Source of the DNA: CAVPDA01 sp963702495
GTDB lineage: Bacteria > Pseudomonadota > Gammaproteobacteria > Burkholderiales > Rhodocyclaceae
Reading direction: 5' to 3'
Length of the DNA stretch: 64,000 bases
Assembly (NCBI GenBank): GCA_963702495.1
Contig: CAVPDA010000022.1
Location: 1-64,000 of the forward strand
This document shows, piece after piece, positions 1 through 7,793 of the stretch. The notes under the pieces are model-generated. The model had not been told where the DNA came from. It was given only the letters and a program-made list of their open reading frames with translations, and did no database searches. Position 1 is the first letter of the stretch; every line of letters starts with the position of its first letter. Made by a program: the position numbers and the translations under genes.

Positions 1-65
1 ATTATCAAGCACTTACGACTCTTTCGCCCTTGGTAGCATTATGGCTTGCGTGAGTTTTGCGTGAG

Positions 66-370
66 CTACGTGGCGGAACGTCGGTGCAGAACCACCAGCT
101 CCGGCCGCCGCTCACCCGAGTCGCACACGCGATTGGCCGCTTCGATGAGCTTCGAAAGCTCGGCGGCGGAGTAGTGCGTAGTGATCCGCGCTGAACGGTG
201 GCCCAGAAGATCTTGCCGGTCCTCGAAGCTCACACCGGCCGCACGCAGGCGCCGACCGAAGGTGTGCTTGAGGTCGTGGACGCGCACCTGCACCAGGTCG
301 GTCGCCTTTCGCGCTCGCAGCCACCCCTTGTTCAGCATGCGCGTCGTTGGCCTACCTTTGTAAGTAAAAA
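66..370 (-). pseudogene. C-terminal fragment of a tyrosine site-specific integrase
   Basis: Minus-strand reading gives about 100 residues of a tyrosine recombinase catalytic domain. They include the HDLKHTFGRR stretch (HxxR box), LLGHRS (second histidine) and THYSAAE with the likely nucleophilic tyrosine, and end at a TAG at 66-68. It closely resembles the second integrase fragment near 25.9-26.6 kb, including the tail RPTTRMLNK and the last 30 residues. Everything upstream of about residue FTYKG is missing: the reading frame runs into an IS1380-type remnant. It cannot make an active recombinase. Confidence 0.8.
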
Positions 371-413
371 GGGCGTGGCTCTTTTTGAACGGTCCGAAAG
401 GCATGCCGTTGTG

Positions 414-1647
414 TCATTTCACACGCCGCAGGGCGGGGCGAGTGTAGCCGTTCTCGCAATCGGCCCGGTCCCGATGCAACTGCCCCATGGCCTCCAGGTC
501 GTAGTCGGTGTTGGTCACCAGGACGGCGTATTCCCACAACTTGACCGGCTGCAGGGGATCGGCAAACTGCAAACTCTGTTTGTCGCCTCTCGTGCTTACC
601 CGCCGCCTTTGCCTGCGCTGCCAGCGGATCCTTCACGGCGCGGCGTACCACCACGATGCGACGCGCACGGCTCCAGCCGGAAAGCTTCAACGTCGTCTCA
701 ACGGCGTAATAGCCTTGCCCCACGTTTTCCCAGTCCTGCTGCGACCACAGCCGCTCGATCAGCGACTTGACCCCGGCGCTTTGGCGCAGCTTGAACAGAT
801 AGGGCTGGGAAAGCTGCTCCAACGCTCCCATCACCGGCTCGTTGCCAAAGGCATTGTCGCCGCGCACCAGCCGCGGGCGTTGCGCAACCGGAAGCTCTTT
901 GAGGATCTCCACCAGACGCGGCAGGCTGTGGCGGGCCGCATGCGCCTTGCCGTTTTGCACTTCGGCATCCAGCACCAGGCGCACGTTGCCGATCCAGTAG
1001 GTGTGAATGACATGGCTGGGGCGCCCCGGCTTCACCGGGTTGTAACTCACCTCGGCGCCGTCCTGGTGGCCATACAGCAGCTTGATCGTGGTGTCGGCGT
1101 CCAGGATCCACGCCGTGTTCAGGGCTTCGCCGATGCTGTGCGCCAGGGCGCTGTCCATCCAGGCCGTGCTCCTGGCCCGTTGCGCTTCGCGCGCAGCACG
1201 CTCTTCTTCCCCACCGCGCTTTGTCCTCGGCGCCAGATGCGCCAGCGCCCGGCGCAACCCTTCGTCGCTGATGATCCGCCTCATGCCCAGTATCTTCGGC
1301 GCCACGGCGTCGCCGCGCAGTGCAGTGACATGGGCATAACGTCTCTGGCCATCGAGGATCGACAGCAACCAAGTGCCCAGCACGTCGCGCACTTGCGGTG
1401 CGTTGGGGCTGGTGTAGTCCATCGGGCAGCCTTCGACCCAGTGCTCGAACAGCCCCGAGACCTCCAGAAACTCGGCAAAGAACGCCAGCTGCCCCAGCGC
1501 GCTGGCACTACCGCCCTCGCCCCAGCGCACCTGAAAGCGTCCACCAGGCGTGCTCACCCGCAGCTCCGCCGCTTGCTCGGCCTGTTCCTCAATTGCACCA
1601 CGCACGACTGTCACCAGCGCGCGTTCCTCAAATTCCGCCTCACCCAT
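414..1647 (-). pseudogene. IS1380-type DDE transposase, frameshifted and 3'-truncated
   Basis: The product begins MGEAEFEERALV and carries features of the IS1380/DDE group-1 transposases: ILDADTTIKLLYG (first Asp), an HTYWIGNVRLVLDAEV block and RLVRGDNAFGNE (second Asp). Around 575-590 the frame shifts. In the restored frame the protein continues through EYAVLVTNTDYDLEAMGQ and HRDRADCENG, then stops at a TGA at 414-416, just at the region that in the family carries the last acidic residue (DRADxENxxDELK). The 3' third of the element is therefore gone and its end abuts the integrase fragment. The family name rests on motif recognition; a close IS4-type relative is possible. Confidence 0.75.
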
Positions 1648-1715
1648 CGGGTGATCCTCCCCGTTCGCTTGAAAGCCCCATCAGCTCTGAGTTTGCAGCA
1701 GTTTCGAGGGCGTCA

Positions 1716-1730
1716 ACTGGGGAAAATAGG
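1716..1730. repeat. Probable outer end of the IS1380-type element
   Basis: On the minus strand the sequence reads CCTATTTTCCCCAGT, about 70 bases upstream of the transposase start. CCTrTTTTCC-like termini are typical of IS1380-type elements. The matching opposite end is not present because the element is truncated, so no target duplication can be defined. Confidence 0.4.
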
Positions 1731-2173
1731 TTCATTCAGCACCCACAGCGAGGCATGTTGCGCGTCGGCGGGAACAGTGAGCGTTTCGCCCTCGGGCAAC
1801 GAGGCGAACAGCACCTGCGCCTCGTCCATTGTCCGCACGGGTGCGCAGCCTCGTCGATTTCCTCGCGCGGGCCTTCGCGAACTTCGAAACTATCGTGCGC
1901 TGATTCTGTCGGGCAGTAAGTACTGTCTCCGGCGACGAATGCCCGGTTGGACGTTGATACCATGCGAAATCACCGCGGAATCCTATCGGCCGTTTCGGCC
2001 GAGCATGCGAAGTAGCACTGGATCTTCAGAACGCCAGCTTAGCGAGGTAGTGCTGACGTGCGCCGCGCCGATTCCAGCGGCCGGCCAGCGTCGGCTGTCC
2101 GAAGTCTGTCGCCGCTGTGCCACGGGGCACGGTGCCACGCCCCAGGCCACGCTCATGGTTGCGCGTCAACCTT
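1731..2173. other. Stretch without a recognisable gene
   Basis: Between the IS remnant and the toxin-antitoxin operator I see no reading frame with convincing protein features and no RNA gene. Confidence 0.5.
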
Positions 2174-2177
2174 GATG

Positions 2178-2209
2178 TATATCCACGCTATGGATATTAT
2201 GTGGATATA
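2178..2209. promoter_or_regulatory. Palindromic operator of the parDE-like operon
   Basis: TATATCCAC at 2178-2186 and GTGGATATA at 2201-2209 form a perfect 9-base inverted repeat, with a further half-site-like TGGATAT between them at 2191-2197. It sits directly upstream of the ribosome binding site of the antitoxin gene. Autorepression through such sites by ribbon-helix-helix antitoxins is established for ParD; its use here is inference. Confidence 0.65.
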
Positions 2210-2229
2210 AACGACTAGGAGAAATGCCC

Positions 2230-2517
2230 ATGACCATGCACGTCAATTTGTCGCCGGAGATGGAAGGCTTCATCAAGCGCAAGGTTGCGAGCGGCTTTTA
2301 TGGCAACGCCACCGAGGTAATCCGGGACGCGATCCGGCGCATGCAGGCAGAGGAAAGCCGCATTGCCGCGTGGCAGGCCGCAATTCAGCAGGGCGATGAC
2401 CAGCTCGACAGGGGAGAGGGGATTGCTTACACCGCCGAGACCTTGAAGGACATCACGCAAAGCGCCATCGGTGCCATGCACACCGGCAAGCCGATGGACC
2501 CTGATGTCCTCCCCTAA
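2230..2517 (+). CDS. parD: ParD-type ribbon-helix-helix antitoxin
   Basis: A 95-residue protein with an N-terminal ribbon-helix-helix DNA-binding segment (MHVNLSPEMEGFIKRKV, then YGNATEVIRDAIRRM), followed by an acidic, flexible C-terminal half of the kind that wraps the toxin. ATG codons occur at 2224, 2230 and 2236. The AGGAG at 2217-2221 is only two bases from 2224 but eight from 2230, so 2230 is the better start. The gene overlaps the downstream toxin gene by 14 bases, the usual arrangement for a translationally coupled type II toxin-antitoxin pair. A palindromic operator lies immediately upstream. Confidence 0.85.
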   Translation: MTMHVNLSPEMEGFIKRKVASGFYGNATEVIRDAIRRMQAEESRIAAWQAAIQQGDDQLDRGEGIAYTAETLKDITQSAIGAMHTGKPMDPDVLP

Positions 2518-2809
2518 GCCGCGGCAGTTCACGCTTTCCCCGAAAGCGCGCCAGGACTTCATTGACATCCTGCGCTACACCGGCCAGACCTGGGGCGAGG
2601 ACCAACTGCTGACGTATCGCGGCAAGCTCGATGATGCCCTGCAAGCGATTGCCCGCAATCCGCAACTCGGCCACCATCGGGACGACTTGCCGTCCACGCA
2701 TCAAGCCTACCTCGTCGGATCGCATGTCATCGTCTATCGCATACGTGCGGACGGCGTCGCTGTCGTGCGGATCCTTCACCAACGCATGTGCTTGGCCAAG
2801 CATGTCTGA
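2504..2809 (+). CDS. parE: ParE/RelE-type toxin
   Basis: A 101-residue basic protein with the ParE fold signature: FTLSPKARQDFIDILRYTGQTWG at the N-terminus, IARNPQLGH in the middle, and the C-terminal strands SHVIVYRI and VAVVRILHQRM. ParE toxins inhibit DNA gyrase, while RelE relatives cleave mRNA; the sequence looks closer to ParE. The ATG at 2504 overlaps the end of the antitoxin gene. No truncation is visible, so the pair is probably functional. Confidence 0.85.
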   Translation: MSSPKPRQFTLSPKARQDFIDILRYTGQTWGEDQLLTYRGKLDDALQAIARNPQLGHHRDDLPSTHQAYLVGSHVIVYRIRADGVAVVRILHQRMCLAKHV

Positions 2810-3086
2810 GACGGCATGGGGCGCCGTCCCGCCGCCTGCGCTACCGTCACGGTAAGCCTGACTGAGTCGAGGCCGATAGAAGCGGTCCTTGCTGAACGCC
2901 CGCTTGCGGGATGTGGTGAATGTCGGCAACGGCCGAGGTGCTTCCGTAGGTCGTCCGGCAGGTCTCAGTTGCGGAACAGTCGCTCAGCTGGCAGCTCTCA
3001 GGAGACATGCAACGTCATCAGCGTGGATCTCGCGTGTGAGGCGCCAATCGCACGGCCGTGGACAAGCTTGGTCAGCCGATAAAGGA

Positions 3087-4511
3087 CTACGCGGTCATAT
3101 CGTCCTCGTCGTCGTGCCGGTCGCGGCGCGTTCCGTTCACGTACGCCCAGAACGCCGCCTTGCGTCCGTGACGGGCACGGACCTCGGCCTCGAAGTCCAC
3201 GTGCGACGGCAGAGGCAGCAGGCTGAGACCGCCGTCGGCGATCTCTCCAAGTCGGGCCCAGTAGCGCGCCGCGTGGCCGTAGGCGCGCGCGTAAGCCCGA
3301 TCGAGGATACCCTTCAGCAGCGCACGGTGGACGACGGTCTCGCCACGCGCGCACTCGTGGGCGCGCAAGGCCTTGGACAGGGGAACCAGGCTTCCGTAGC
3401 GGTTGCCGTCGATGCGACCGGATTCGGCCAGCAGCCTGGCCTCGGCCGCAGCCGGGTCGCCGAGTTGCAGCAGCAGCGTGGCCGCGGCCGTCAGGTCGTC
3501 GTGGCGGAGCGCGAGTTTCCGGGCATGGACGACGGCTTCGGCACATGCGGCCTCGGGCAGATGTTCCAGCCAGCGCTGAAAGGCGAAGTCCGAGAGCGTG
3601 CGCTCGAACATCCGTTGGCGGATCGGCGCACTCTCCTCGAAGCGGCCGAGTCGCTCCAAGGCATCGGCCAGAAGGTCCTCCCGGCTGTCGTCGAGGTGGC
3701 CCCAGCCTTCCTGCAGCCAAGCCAAGGCATCGGCCGGCCGGCCGGCGTCGAGGTAGGCCTGCACGAAGGCCTGCCGCTGCACGGGGTTGGGGTTCGGGCC
3801 GCGGCGCAGCGAGGCGCGCACCATGATGTCGGGGTCGCGCAACGACTCGGCCAGCAACGACAGCGCACCCGAGATGCGGAAGACTTCGACCGGCGGACTC
3901 TCCCCAACCGGGGATGCGTCGAGCGCCTCCGCCAGCTGCGATTCGAGCCGGGCGACGAGCCCGCGCCGCGCCGGCTCGTCGAGCAGCAGGTCGGCACGCC
4001 GCAGCAACTCGTCGCGCGCGCCGTACTGGTCAGGCTGGTATAGCTCCAGCAGGCGCTCGGGCCAGACGCCGGGTGGGGTCTCGCAGCGTGCAGCGGCCTG
4101 CAGCCAATGGCGACAGGCTGCACGCACGGCGTCGCCGATTACGCCGTCGGAGTCGTCGGCACGATCGAACCAGGCTGCATCCGCCTCGATGAAGGCCTCG
4201 AAGAGCGAGAGGGCGGCCGGAGGATCCTTCGGCAGCAACTCGCGTGCCACCTGGTCCAGCCATCCGTCGAGCATGCGGCCGAACTCGCCCGCCTCGCGGT
4301 AGCCGTAGAACTGGGTCGAACGCCACCAGCTGGACAGCGTCTTCTTGAAGCCGGCGGCGAGCTTGTCCGGCCGATCGGCCAGCTGCATGCGTGCCAAGCG
4401 TGCGTGAACGGCCTCGTGGTCTCTGGCAAGTTCGAGCAGCACGGCGACCAGGTCCCCCGCGTCCTGACAGCGGAGGAAGGTTTCCAGGTCTTCGTCGGGG
4501 GGCGCCGGCAT
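3087..4511 (-). CDS. DUF6880-type protein of unknown function
   Basis: A predicted 474-residue, helix-rich protein. The segment containing FKKTLSSWWRST, FGRMLDGWLDQVARELLPKDPPAALSLF, then ADDSDGVIGDAVRAA resembles the core of DUF6880 proteins; the rest looks like alpha-helical repeats, including LLADALERLGRFEESAPIRQRMFE. No catalytic motif or signal peptide is visible. The ATG at 4511 is chosen over the one at 4583 because the latter would overlap the upstream zinc-ribbon gene, which ends at 4535. The 23-base spacing suggests one operon. The family has no known activity; the assignment rests on recall of the family pattern. Confidence 0.7.
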   Translation of the reverse strand: MPAPPDEDLETFLRCQDAGDLVAVLLELARDHEAVHARLARMQLADRPDKLAAGFKKTLSSWWRSTQFYGYREAGEFGRMLDGWLDQVARELLPKDPPAALSLFEAFIEADAAWFDRADDSDGVIGDAVRAACRHWLQAAARCETPPGVWPERLLELYQPDQYGARDELLRRADLLLDEPARRGLVARLESQLAEALDASPVGESPPVEVFRISGALSLLAESLRDPDIMVRASLRRGPNPNPVQRQAFVQAYLDAGRPADALAWLQEGWGHLDDSREDLLADALERLGRFEESAPIRQRMFERTLSDFAFQRWLEHLPEAACAEAVVHARKLALRHDDLTAAATLLLQLGDPAAAEARLLAESGRIDGNRYGSLVPLSKALRAHECARGETVVHRALLKGILDRAYARAYGHAARYWARLGEIADGGLSLLPLPSHVDFEAEVRARHGRKAAFWAYVNGTRRDRHDDEDDMTA

Positions 4512-4534
4512 TGTGGGGGCAAGGGGCTTGCGGT

Positions 4535-4843
4535 TCAGCTCGACGGTGCCCCCTGGCTCAAGTCCCAGAACGTGCCCTGCCAATTCGAGATCTGCCCCTC
4601 GGTGCCGCAGGCGGGGCAGCGCCAGACGATGACATCGTTATCGGTGATGCCGGTTTCGACCACGCGCTGGTCGCGCTTGCGGCACTTGAAGCAGACCGGG
4701 CCCGGCACGTCTGCGGGTAGATCGAAGTCGGAGGCGTGGGCGACCACGGCGGTCAGGAAGTCCGCCATCTTTCGGGTGGGGCCACGCTCGGGCGCGATCG
4801 CACCCTTGGCGTCCAGGAAGTGGGTCAGGTCGATCACGTACAT
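4535..4843 (-). CDS. Small zinc-ribbon protein
   Basis: A 102-residue protein with two CxxC knuckles (CFKC around residue 50 and CPAC around residue 75), which would bind one zinc ion as a zinc ribbon. The N-terminus (MYVIDLTHFLDAKGAIAP) reads like that of several uncharacterised proteobacterial proteins. It lies just upstream of the DUF6880-type gene on the same strand and is probably cotranscribed with it. No function can be assigned. Confidence 0.65.
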   Translation of the reverse strand: MYVIDLTHFLDAKGAIAPERGPTRKMADFLTAVVAHASDFDLPADVPGPVCFKCRKRDQRVVETGITDNDVIVWRCPACGTEGQISNWQGTFWDLSQGAPSS

Positions 4844-4984
4844 CGGTCAGCCCCTTCCGTATACCAGTCCGGCCACACTCGATCGGCGGCTCGTCTATTC
4901 CGGTCCGGTGAAGGGCTTCGTGAAAACGCGGTGCGGCAGCACTCGGCCGGGGCCTCTCGTCGAGCCTGCGACGGAAGCGGCCCT

Positions 4985-5203
4985 TCAGGCGCTACCTTTG
5001 CCCTGATCACCCACCTCCGCGGCCCGCAGCGGTGCTTCCTCGGCTTGCTCGACCGACGTGCAGCTCGACACCCCGCAGCGGCCCCGCCTGCAACTGCCCG
5101 GCGCCGCAATGTCGATGCCGTCTTCACCCATTTTTTTCAGCAGCAGATACACAGCCGCCACGCCGGCGACAAGAAGTACGAGGGCGACGAGTACAGCGAA
5201 CAT
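4985..5203 (-). CDS. Small single-TM protein
   Basis: A 72-residue protein. Residues 1-22 form one hydrophobic segment (MFAVLVALVLLVAGVAAVYLLL), followed by KK and a cysteine-containing tail (GSCRRGRCGVSSC). The topology is that of a small membrane-anchored protein. It lies between the GH19 gene and the zinc-ribbon gene on the same strand. A link with the lysozyme-like neighbour (holin- or spanin-like) is conceivable but nothing in the sequence proves it. Confidence 0.45.
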   Translation of the reverse strand: MFAVLVALVLLVAGVAAVYLLLKKMGEDGIDIAAPGSCRRGRCGVSSCTSVEQAEEAPLRAAEVGDQGKGSA

Positions 5204-5390
5204 GGCAAATGCTCGAAAGTGTGGTGGGCTGCAACTATACCGTGGCGAGCCGCTTTTGCCGACGGCGTGCCAATTCGGCGCAATCTTGCAAACGCCGCAC
5301 GCTCCGACCTGCCGTTGCCTACCTCAGATCGACATCGCGCCGGCGAATCCCCCGGCGAGCGGCTCGACGATCCAGGACCGCATCGACCGA

Positions 5391-6035
5391 TCAGGCAATG
5401 GCGGAGCCGGCCAGTTCGAGCATCGCGAGCAGGCCGTTGGCCTTGTTCAGCAACTCCTTGCGGTGGGCCAGGCCGTTTTCGCCACCATTGATCTTTCGCG
5501 TCAGCCCCACGACGTCGTCCGCGTCGGCGAGCTGGTTCAGCTTGTTCTTGTCCCAGAAGTACACCGCGGAGTGCACAGCGTAGTCGCTCGACACGAGGTC
5601 CGGGTTGTCGATCACCCGCGGGTCCTCGATCCATGCGGCGAACGCCGCATAGTTGCTCTTGCCGGTCAGCTGGATGAGCCCACGGCCCCGGTACTTCCAG
5701 CCATCCCCGCTGGACTCGCTGCCATTGCCCATGCGGTTGGCGTAGATCCGGTTGGCGATCTTCTCGGGCTGGCGCGCGCAGGCCTCGGCTTGCTCACGCG
5801 TCTTGAAGTACTTGGGGAACGTCTTCAGGAGCCCGTCCGCGGAGTAGTTCAGGTTCTCCATGTCGTAGCGCAGGCAACCGGACTCATGCAGGATCTGCGC
5901 GAAGAAGTGCGCGAGGCGCCCTCTCGAACTCGCGATTCCATACTTCGGCAGCGTTTCCTCGAGTTCATGGATGTACTGGTCCGCGTCCTGGCTCGACACG
6001 CCCATTTCCTTCAACAGCTCGACCCGTGTCTTCAT
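5391..6035 (-). CDS. GH19 chitinase/lysozyme-like hydrolase
   Basis: A 214-residue protein covering a single glycoside hydrolase family 19 domain. Visible family features are RLAHFFAQILHESG (the HES glutamate is the expected general acid), the MENLNYSADGLLKTFPKYF block, ANRIYANRMGNG, and GDGWKYRGRGLIQLTG. There is no signal peptide, as is usual for phage-type endolysins and for type VI secretion lysozymes. Bacterial members of this size generally cut peptidoglycan or chitin beta-1,4 links. Adjacent genes give no clear phage context. Confidence 0.85.
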   Translation of the reverse strand: MKTRVELLKEMGVSSQDADQYIHELEETLPKYGIASSRGRLAHFFAQILHESGCLRYDMENLNYSADGLLKTFPKYFKTREQAEACARQPEKIANRIYANRMGNGSESSGDGWKYRGRGLIQLTGKSNYAAFAAWIEDPRVIDNPDLVSSDYAVHSAVYFWDKNKLNQLADADDVVGLTRKINGGENGLAHRKELLNKANGLLAMLELAGSAIA

Positions 6036-6180
6036 ACGTCCTCCGGCTGATCGGGTTGTCGAGTGGCATTCCGACGGCCCTCGAACCCCAGGCGGGCGCC
6101 TGATGGCCGAGTCAGGTTAAAGGATAATGGGTAGGAATTTCAATGCCATCTTCGGAGATACCCGGAAGCGGTCTTGGCGC

Positions 6181-6188
6181 TGATTTCT
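6181..6188. repeat. Target duplication, left copy, of ISL3 element 1
   Basis: TGATTTCT here is repeated exactly at 7579-7586, immediately outside the two ends of the ISL3 element. Eight bases is the usual duplication length for ISL3 transposition. Confidence 0.9.
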
Positions 6189-7578
6189 GGCTCTTCAACG
6201 CTTTCCTACGGTGATCTTCCCGGATAACCTGGGGAAGAGCATGGAAGGCGTGTCCGGGGTGTTGGTTTGATAGATTTTGAGCTTCAAGTATTCGGTGTCG
6301 CGGAAGCCTCGGGCACGTCGGCGCAGGAGAGCAATGCTGACGTTGCCGGCTTCCAAGCGCGCGGTGCTGATGGGGTGTTGCGCCCAAGCGCATATGCCGG
6401 TTTGGTGGGAGCGCAGCGTCTTGACGAACTTCGAGAGGCCCGTGATCTTTGCCGCCTCAGCCATGCCGCACCAATCGAGGAGGCGGATCGTCATGTCGGC
6501 CGGCGTGGCAGGCTGACGCCAGAGTGCCTGCAACTGTTCCTTCAGCGTGTAGATCTTGTTGAGGGGCTCGTTCTGCTCCAGCAGCTTGTCAAGCCGCTCC
6601 TGGTCGGAGCTCTTGAGATTGTCACGATTGCCCAGCAGCAGGTAGAGGCTGCCCTTGAGGGCTTGCTCGCCGGTCAGGTCGCCCAAGGTCTTGGCCGACT
6701 TGAACTCGGCCCGGCGACAATCGCGGATCACCGTCGAGAACATTTGCATGATGTGAAATCGGTCGAATACGATCGCTGCGCTCGGCAAGCTCGTCATCGT
6801 CGCGCAGATGTAGGCGGCCCCCATGTCCATGGCTACTGCCTCAATGCCAGCGGCACACTCCTTGGTCAAGGCATCGAAGAACTCGCTCAGCACCGCGGCG
6901 GTGCGGCCCTCCTTGATCCACAGGATGCGTCCGCAGTGAGCGCCCGGCGAGAGATCATAGACCAGCGTCAGGTAGTCCTGTCCCTTGGCGCGCGCCACCT
7001 CGTCAACGCCAAGATAGCGAATCCCCGCCAGCGTTTGCGGCGCCACCGGCTTGATCGTTTCGGCCAGATAGTCCTTGTCGATCGACTTGACCGTATTCCA
7101 GCGCAGCCCCGTGTGGCGAGCCACTGCCGAGATCGACATATGGCGGCAAAGACCGGAAATCAGCAGTGCGTAGCGCTTGGTGACTCGCCTCGTCGGATCG
7201 ACAAACGGCAACTGCTCGACGCGCACCACCGACGGGCTGATAAATACCTCGGCATACTCGATCTCAACTTCGCATGCCTGCCCCATGAGCGGCAGATCAC
7301 TCACCCAGCGCCGCTTGATCCGATGAACCCCTCCGCATCGGCCTATCCCGGCAGCAATCGGCGTTACCCGTCGATCACGCCGACAAGAAATGCGCACAAT
7401 TCCGCACTCTGCGTCGTGCTCAACCTGCTCGATTACCTGCCCCTGATACCCCATAATCCCCAGCGGGATGGTTGCTCCCATATCGCGCTCCTGCCTGTGT
7501 CCTCAGAGAAGCCAGGTGGATACACGGTTTCCGGGATGTCAGCCATCCCCTTCTTCCGTAGAGAAGCGTTGAAGAGCC
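6189..7578 (-). mobile_element. Intact ISL3-family insertion sequence, copy 1
   Basis: The element is 1,390 bases long. Its ends carry inverted repeats starting GGCTCTTCAACGCTT (6189 onward, and the complement at the right end up to 7578), alike over about 22 bases with three mismatches. It is flanked by an exact 8-base duplication (TGATTTCT at 6181-6188 and 7579-7586). The transposase gene is uninterrupted. A second, diverged copy lies at 35515-36903. Confidence 0.9.
6195..7481 (-). CDS. ISL3-family transposase
   Basis: A 428-residue protein. The N-terminal part is the zinc-finger/helix-turn-helix region (VARHTGLRWNTVKSIDK), and the DDE domain follows with IRYLGVDEVARAKGQDYLTLVYDL (first Asp), VAMDMGAAY (second Asp), FDRFHIM, and the terminal block GLSKFVKTLRSH...GNVSIALLRRRARGFRDTEYLKLKIYQ, including the expected glutamate. 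The frame is open from end to end and stops inside the terminal repeat. It is similar along its whole length to the transposase at 35.6-36.9 kb. Confidence 0.92.
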   Translation of the reverse strand: MGATIPLGIMGYQGQVIEQVEHDAECGIVRISCRRDRRVTPIAAGIGRCGGVHRIKRRWVSDLPLMGQACEVEIEYAEVFISPSVVRVEQLPFVDPTRRVTKRYALLISGLCRHMSISAVARHTGLRWNTVKSIDKDYLAETIKPVAPQTLAGIRYLGVDEVARAKGQDYLTLVYDLSPGAHCGRILWIKEGRTAAVLSEFFDALTKECAAGIEAVAMDMGAAYICATMTSLPSAAIVFDRFHIMQMFSTVIRDCRRAEFKSAKTLGDLTGEQALKGSLYLLLGNRDNLKSSDQERLDKLLEQNEPLNKIYTLKEQLQALWRQPATPADMTIRLLDWCGMAEAAKITGLSKFVKTLRSHQTGICAWAQHPISTARLEAGNVSIALLRRRARGFRDTEYLKLKIYQTNTPDTPSMLFPRLSGKITVGKR

Positions 7579-7740
7579 TGATTTCTGCCGGGATGACGAC
7601 TGACCGCTGACGCCGACGGGATTCACCGGGTCAATAGCCCCGAGCGGCGGCAATCTGCAGTAACCGGCCAAAGAATTTGCGAAGAGCAGGCTGTGCCAAG
7701 GTCCAGAATGCCAGGGGCCAGGGTACTTGCGGAAGCCGCC

Positions 7741-7771
7741 TTGGAGTTCCTAGAGTCTGTCCTTCTACAAT
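7741..7771 (+). promoter_or_regulatory. Candidate promoter of the pentapeptide-repeat gene
   Basis: TTGGAG at 7741-7746 and TACAAT at 7766-7771 are separated by 19 bases, about 20 bases upstream of the start codon. The -10 is good; the spacing is long. Plausible but not compelling. Confidence 0.35.
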
Positions 7772-7793
7772 CCACGACGAGGAGTCGACGCGC

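Noticed and set aside
26..34. CGCCCTTGG near the left edge as a second tRNA-Phe end
   Set aside because: Only nine bases match and the next bases (TAGCATT) are not an acceptor or CCA end, so it is mentioned only as a hint in the integrase finding.
508..2175. A 555-codon open frame on the plus strand opposite the IS1380-type transposase
   Set aside because: It is antisense to a recognisable transposase, has no family features and is Arg/Pro/Leu-rich as expected for GC-rich shadow frames.
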